DNA of 10,477 nt from Actinomycetota bacterium (GTDB taxonomy: Bacteria > Actinomycetota > CADDZG01 > JAHWKV01), in the NCBI GenBank assembly GCA_019347725.1, contig JAHWKV010000014.1, positions 1-10,477 on the forward strand, written 5' to 3'. The translations under genes and the position numbers were made by a program. Position 1 is the first letter of the stretch. Every line of letters starts with the position of its first letter. Below, piece by piece: positions 6,888 to 10,477 of the stretch. Under the pieces are notes generated by a model. The model ran no database searches and had not been told where the DNA came from. It worked only from the letters and a program-made list of their open reading frames with translations.

Positions 6888-8957
6888 CTAAATGAAGGCG
6901 GAGGCGAAGATCAGCGAGACGATCGTCATCACCTTGATCACGATGTTCATCGAGGGACCCGCCGTGTCCTTGAAGGGGTCACCCACCGTGTCGCCGATGA
7001 CCGCCGCCTTGTGCTGCTCGGAGCCCTTGCCTCCGTGGTGGCCGGCTTCAATGTACTTCTTGGCGTTATCCCAAGCACCGCCGGAGTTGGCCATGAAGAT
7101 CGCTAGCAGGAACCCGGTTACCAGCGCTCCGGCCAGCAGGCCGCCCAGCGCCTCGGGGCTTATGAAGCCCACCGCCAGCGGCAGGGCCACGGCCAGCGTT
7201 GCCGGGATCACCATCTCTTTGAGAGCTGCGGCAGTCGCTATATCCACCGCCTTGGCGTAGTCGGCCTTGGCGTCGGTGGAGCCGTCCAGCAGGCCCTTGA
7301 TGGTTTTGAACTGACGGCGCACTTCCTCGATCATCTTGAAGGCGGCACGGCCGACGGCATTGATGACCAGGCTGGCGAACAGGAACGGGAACATCCCTCC
7401 CAGGAACAGGCCCACGACGACACCCACATTGGTGATATCGATGGACTCCAGGCCCACAGCCTGGGTAAAGGCCGCAAACAGAGCCAGCGAGGTAACCGCC
7501 GCCGAGCCGATCGCAAAGCCCTTGCCCAGCGCCGCGGTGGTGTTGCCCAGCGAGTCCAGCTCGTCGGTTGCCGCACGAACGTCCGGGGGAAGGTGCGCCA
7601 TCTCGGCGATGCCGCCGGCGTTGTCTGCGATGGGGCCATAAGCATCCACAGCCACCGTGATACCCAGCGTGGACAAAACGCCGATGGCGGCGATGGCGAC
7701 GCCGTAGACGCCGCCGCCCTCGCCGATCGCCCAAAACCCGGTGTAGAACGCCCCTCCGACACCAGCGGCCACCACGATGACGCTGAAGGCGGCCGATTTC
7801 ATGCCCTCCGCGATTCCCGCGAGGATCACCGTAGCCGGACCGGTCTCCGCCTGGCGGGCGATGTTCTTTACCGACTTGTAGTGGTCCGAGGTAAAGATCT
7901 CGGAGATCTTGCCCACCAGCACTCCTACCAACAGGCCGATTAGGACCGAGAAGAAGATGCCGATCGGGTTCTCGACTCCGGGCGTGTCCGCGAAAATTAT
8001 GAAAGTGATGACCAGCACTCCGAAGGTGGTCAACACCGCGGCCACGTTGCCGCCCCGGTGCAGCGCCTTGGAGAGGTTGGCGTCCTTACCCGATACCTTC
8101 ACGAAGAAAGAGCCGACGATAGCCGCGAACATGCCCACTGCGGCGACCGCCAGCGGAAAGATGATCATCTCCCCTACGTAGCCGCGCCCGGCGAAAGCCA
8201 GCGCGGCGTAAGCGATCGGCGCCACCAGGGATCCGACGTAGCTTTCGAACAGGTCGGCGCCCATGCCGGCGACGTCGCCGACGTTGTCCCCTACGTTGTC
8301 GGCGATGACCGCCGGGTTGCGGGGATCGTCCTCGGGAATACCGGCTTCCACCTTGCCGACGAGGTCGGCGCCGACGTCGGCTGCCTTGGTGAAGATGCCT
8401 CCGCCGACGCGGGCGAAAAGGGCGATGGAGGATCCGCCCAGGCCTATCGCCGCCAGGATGTCGTACTGGTTCTCGTCGGGGATGTCGATGACGTTTACGA
8501 ACATCAGGTAGCCTAGCGACACGCCCAGCAAGCCCAGGCCCGCCACCGTAAAGCCCATGACTCCTCCGCCGCGAAACGCCACCGGCAGCGCCTTGGCCAC
8601 CCCGCCGGTACGAGCGGCCTCAGCCGTTCGGGAGTTGGCGGAGGTAGCGACGCGCATGCCCACGAATCCGGCCAGGCCGGAAAGCAGCGCTCCGAAGACG
8701 TAGGCGACACTCCCCCAAGGCATACCCCAGTCCAAGACGACCGAGATAAGCACGGCCAACACGGCTACAAAGATCAGCACCGCCAGGTACTCGCGCCTCA
8801 TGAAGGCGTTGGCGCCCTCCTTGATGGCGGCCGAAATCTCTTTCATCCGGTCGTTGCCCTCATCGTAGGCAACGACCTGGCGCGCGTAGACAAAAGCCAG
8901 CACGACCGCGGCAAGCCCGGCTACGAGCGCGATAAACAGCAGCGCGTCATTAGACAC
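6888..8957 (-). CDS. hppA: Membrane-bound ion-translocating pyrophosphatase, K+-dependent type
   Basis: This 689-residue integral membrane enzyme (about 16 helices) couples hydrolysis of pyrophosphate to H+ or Na+ export. Active-site motifs are intact: KAADVGADLVGKVE (191-204), DNVGDNVGD (220-228), VDAYGPIADNAGG (437-449), NSGGAWDNAKKYIE (624-637) and GDTVGDPFKDTAGPS (655-669). The motif GNTTAALGKG (471-480) has Ala475 where K+-independent enzymes have Lys, so it should require K+. In helix 6, Asp235 and Glu238 (DLFESY) place the gate glutamate three residues after the aspartate, as in Na+-pumping Thermotoga-type enzymes; plant-type K+-dependent H+ pumps have it four residues later, where this protein has Gly242. 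The GTG start has a strong ribosome site GAGAGG (8970-8965) seven bases upstream. It converges on the K+ permease. Family certain; the pumped ion is inferred. Confidence 0.97.
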   Translation of the reverse strand: MSNDALLFIALVAGLAAVVLAFVYARQVVAYDEGNDRMKEISAAIKEGANAFMRREYLAVLIFVAVLAVLISVVLDWGMPWGSVAYVFGALLSGLAGFVGMRVATSANSRTAEAARTGGVAKALPVAFRGGGVMGFTVAGLGLLGVSLGYLMFVNVIDIPDENQYDILAAIGLGGSSIALFARVGGGIFTKAADVGADLVGKVEAGIPEDDPRNPAVIADNVGDNVGDVAGMGADLFESYVGSLVAPIAYAALAFAGRGYVGEMIIFPLAVAAVGMFAAIVGSFFVKVSGKDANLSKALHRGGNVAAVLTTFGVLVITFIIFADTPGVENPIGIFFSVLIGLLVGVLVGKISEIFTSDHYKSVKNIARQAETGPATVILAGIAEGMKSAAFSVIVVAAGVGGAFYTGFWAIGEGGGVYGVAIAAIGVLSTLGITVAVDAYGPIADNAGGIAEMAHLPPDVRAATDELDSLGNTTAALGKGFAIGSAAVTSLALFAAFTQAVGLESIDITNVGVVVGLFLGGMFPFLFASLVINAVGRAAFKMIEEVRRQFKTIKGLLDGSTDAKADYAKAVDIATAAALKEMVIPATLAVALPLAVGFISPEALGGLLAGALVTGFLLAIFMANSGGAWDNAKKYIEAGHHGGKGSEQHKAAVIGDTVGDPFKDTAGPSMNIVIKVMTIVSLIFASAFI

Positions 8958-9215
8958 TCAAAAACCTCTCACTCGTCGATCAAAAAATGCGGCACCCCGG
9001 CCATGCCTAAAGAAACCCTCCCGGTTCAGGCAAGCAAGTACCAGTACGCCAGACATATGGGGGTAAAGGGCCTCCGTCAGTTTTGCAGTTTCGGACGAAG
9101 CAGCATGCGCAAGGCGCGGCGCTTCGAACGCTGGCGATTATACCTAGTTGCCAAAAACCCGCTAATCACTCGGTCGCCGTTTGAGTCTTGGGTCCGGTTG
9201 GGACACAATGCTCGA
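8958..9215. other. Divergent intergenic region between hppA and the lipoprotein gene
   Basis: These 258 bp separate the divergent hppA (minus) and lipoprotein-LCP (plus) transcripts and should contain both promoters. I can support only the hppA ribosome site at 8965-8970. GATTATACC at about 9136-9144 is an isolated -10-like element for the plus strand without a matching -35. The plus-strand frame of the lipoprotein is open back to an ATG at 9003, but the translation has no recognisable character. No tRNA, riboswitch or terminator is evident. Confidence 0.5.
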
Positions 9216-9848
9216 ATGAATCCGACCGGACGGTGGCTAAAAACCCTGGTGCTGGCCGCTGCTCTGGCTATAGCCGCCTCGGCATGCGGTAACGACCGGG
9301 AAACCGACCCCGCCGGTAGCGACGGTGGTGGTGACACTGCGGAGCTGGAAGACGTCTCCGCCGACTTCGAGCTTGGCGAGATCGTCACGGCCGACGCCCT
9401 CGACAGACCGGAAGCGGTTGCAAAGGTGCACGGCGAGGGTCCCAAGGTCGTTGCGCTGTTGAACCGTCTCTACGACGCGGCCTTCCTGGACCCTAAGCTG
9501 TGGGAGGAGGGTAAACACAGCGCAATGCTGAAGCTGTTTACGGAGCAGGCACGCAATCAGCTCACCCAAGACCTCGAGTCCCTGGCCCTTGGAGAACAGG
9601 CTCCTCAGTTCGAGCGGGTGACGCCCGATAAGCAGGCGGCCACCAAGGTGACCTTTTTCGTCAGCGAAGACATGGGCACACCGATCGGCCTGGTGTCGGT
9701 GGTTTTCTCAGCAACCGGAACCCCTGTCGATGAAGAGCTCGATCCGCTGACGATCGCACAGACCGCCAACTACTGGCTAACCTTCGACAACGGCTACAAG
9801 ATCTCCGCTTACTCGGCCGAGCTGGAAATCGATGAGGTGGAAGAATGA
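9216..9848 (+). CDS. Predicted lipoprotein of unknown function, coupled to LCP gene
   Basis: I do not recognise the family. With the ATG at 9216 the product is 210 residues and starts with a classic lipoprotein signal: Arg6 and Lys9, a hydrophobic core (L11-A20), and the lipobox ASAC ending at Cys24, so it should be lipid-anchored on the outer face of the membrane. An acidic, Gly/Asp-rich linker (about 25-60) leads to a mixed helix/strand domain (about 65-205) with a helical half (VVALLNRLYDAAFLDPKLW, 78-96) and a strand-rich half (VTFFVSEDM, GLVSVVFSATG, NYWLTFDNGYKIS). The order of helices then strands resembles NTF2-like folds, but this is only an impression. The upstream ATG at 9003 would bury the signal peptide and is rejected. 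The stop overlaps the LCP start in ATGA, implying a shared job in envelope polymer attachment. Confidence 0.82.
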   Translation: MNPTGRWLKTLVLAAALAIAASACGNDRETDPAGSDGGGDTAELEDVSADFELGEIVTADALDRPEAVAKVHGEGPKVVALLNRLYDAAFLDPKLWEEGKHSAMLKLFTEQARNQLTQDLESLALGEQAPQFERVTPDKQAATKVTFFVSEDMGTPIGLVSVVFSATGTPVDEELDPLTIAQTANYWLTFDNGYKISAYSAELEIDEVEE

Positions 9849-10477
9849 CCGGCGACCGCTGGAATAACCAAAGTCTGCCGGCCCGAGTCAGTGTAGTGTC
9901 GCTGCTGGTCCTGCTCGGACTGACGGTCGCCGCCGTTTGGTGGCTGATAGCCCCCGTGAAAGCGGCGAACCCGAGCGAGGACACCGCCGTTGAGATCCGT
10001 AAGGTCGCCAGCTCAAATTGGTATCCGACATCCGGTAAGCCCCTGTTCATCGCGGTGCTGGGAAGCGACACCCGCAACGGTCCGCCGAGCGGAGGCGGGG
10101 GCCGGTGCGACGCGATTCACATCGTGGCCATCAACGCACAGGAGAAGGCAGGCACCATTTTGAACCTGCCTCGCGACTCCTACGTACCGGTCCCCGGCAT
10201 GGGCCGGACCAAGATCAACGCGGCATGCACCCGCGGCGCGCCGACGATGGTGCAGGCCCTTCAAAACCACACCGGGCTGCCCATCCATTACTACGCGATC
10301 ACAGAGTTCAGTAACTTCACCGCCCTGATCGACGAGATCGGTCTGGTTAACACCCCTGTGCCTTATCCCATGCGGGACTCTCCTTCGGGAGCCCACTTCC
10401 TGGGTGGCGACTCGCTGATGGACGGCAGGGCGGCGCTGGCTTTCAGCCGCAACCGCAAAGACACCCCGCGCGGTGAC
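9845..10477 (+). CDS. LytR-CpsA-Psr (LCP) family glycopolymer phosphotransferase, 3' truncated by window
   Basis: LCP enzymes attach teichoic acid, arabinogalactan or capsular polymers from undecaprenyl pyrophosphate carriers to peptidoglycan. The first 211 residues are visible. A short cytoplasmic N-terminus is followed by one membrane helix (about 14-38), then the extracellular domain. Conserved acidic and basic residues are present: VLGSDTR (Asp75, Arg77), the following Asp89, NLPRDSYVPVPG (Arg110, Asp111), KINAAC (from Lys123), and AFSRNRKDTPRGD (199-211) with the arginine cluster that binds the pyrophosphate. The catalytic arrangement looks intact as far as it goes. The start ATG overlaps the lipoprotein stop; the ribosome site GAGGTGG (9834-9840) lies inside that gene. 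Two cysteines, Cys88 and Cys128, lie in the extracellular domain and could form a disulfide. The polymer substrate cannot be told from sequence. Confidence 0.93.
   Translation, partial: MTGDRWNNQSLPARVSVVSLLVLLGLTVAAVWWLIAPVKAANPSEDTAVEIRKVASSNWYPTSGKPLFIAVLGSDTRNGPPSGGGGRCDAIHIVAINAQEKAGTILNLPRDSYVPVPGMGRTKINAACTRGAPTMVQALQNHTGLPIHYYAITEFSNFTALIDEIGLVNTPVPYPMRDSPSGAHFLGGDSLMDGRAALAFSRNRKDTPRGD

Noticed and set aside
7066..7734. Long minus-strand frame of 222 codons inside hppA
   Set aside because: It overlaps hppA in another frame, and its product is an extreme Arg/Gly-rich low-complexity string; the hppA frame carries all conserved motifs.
9118..9140. TTCGAA-containing segment resembling a tRNA T-loop
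   Set aside because: No acceptor, D or anticodon stems can be paired around it, so it is not a tRNA.
9003..9215. N-terminal extension of the lipoprotein gene from an upstream ATG at 9003
   Set aside because: The extension has no family character and would place the signal peptide and lipobox Cys24 internally at about residue 95. The ATG at 9216 gives a textbook lipoprotein start.

Overview
The window is about 10.5 kb of moderately GC-rich bacterial chromosome. It is densely packed with ordinary-looking genes and shows no insertion sequence, phage, CRISPR array, tRNA or rRNA. The gene families and their order point to an actinobacterium. The strongest sign is the block OB-fold protein (+) / two TrkA-type RCK proteins (-) / APC-superfamily permease (+). 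As I recall it, this matches the mycobacterial order Rv2694c - ceoC - ceoB - Rv2690c, except that the DUF3159 gene normally found between the OB-fold gene and ceoC is absent here. I cannot fix the class within Actinobacteria from the sequence alone.

Layout. (1) 1-1759, minus: the N-terminal 586 residues of DNA topoisomerase I (topA); its C-terminus lies outside the window. (2) 1879-2523, plus: a DedA-family membrane protein, divergent from topA across 119 bp. (3) 2619-2972, plus: a 117-residue OB-fold protein whose end overlaps the end of the next gene by 15 bp. (4) 4324-2958, minus: a two-gene operon of RCK/TrkA potassium-transport regulators, ceoB then ceoC, coupled by a 4-bp ATGA overlap. 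(5) 4484-6871, plus, GTG start: a 795-residue permease of the APC superfamily that carries, at near-identical residue numbers, the potassium-site residues I associate with Bacillus KimA (KUP family). Its cytoplasmic C-terminal domain appears to be duplicated in tandem. (6) 6888-8957, minus, GTG start: a membrane pyrophosphatase (hppA) of the potassium-dependent type, with the gate glutamate in the position seen in sodium-pumping members. A perfect 11-bp hairpin lies between the convergent permease and hppA genes. (7) 9216-9848, plus: a lipoprotein of unknown function, translationally coupled by ATGA overlap to (8) 9845 to the window end, a LytR-CpsA-Psr (LCP) phosphotransferase that is cut by the window edge.

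How the genes may work together. The centre of the window (2958-8957) looks like a monovalent-cation homeostasis region: a probable K+ importer, two nucleotide- or ion-sensing RCK proteins divergent from it, and a K+-activated pyrophosphate-driven cation pump converging on it. No TrkH/KtrB-type channel subunit is present, so the KimA-like permease is the obvious local candidate partner for the RCK pair; this is inference. The flanks carry envelope functions: DedA proteins are linked to undecaprenyl-phosphate recycling, and LCP enzymes use undecaprenyl-linked polymers. The most notable features are the duplicated C-terminal domain of the permease, the K+-dependent/Na+-like signature of HppA, and the unrecognised lipoprotein coupled to LCP.
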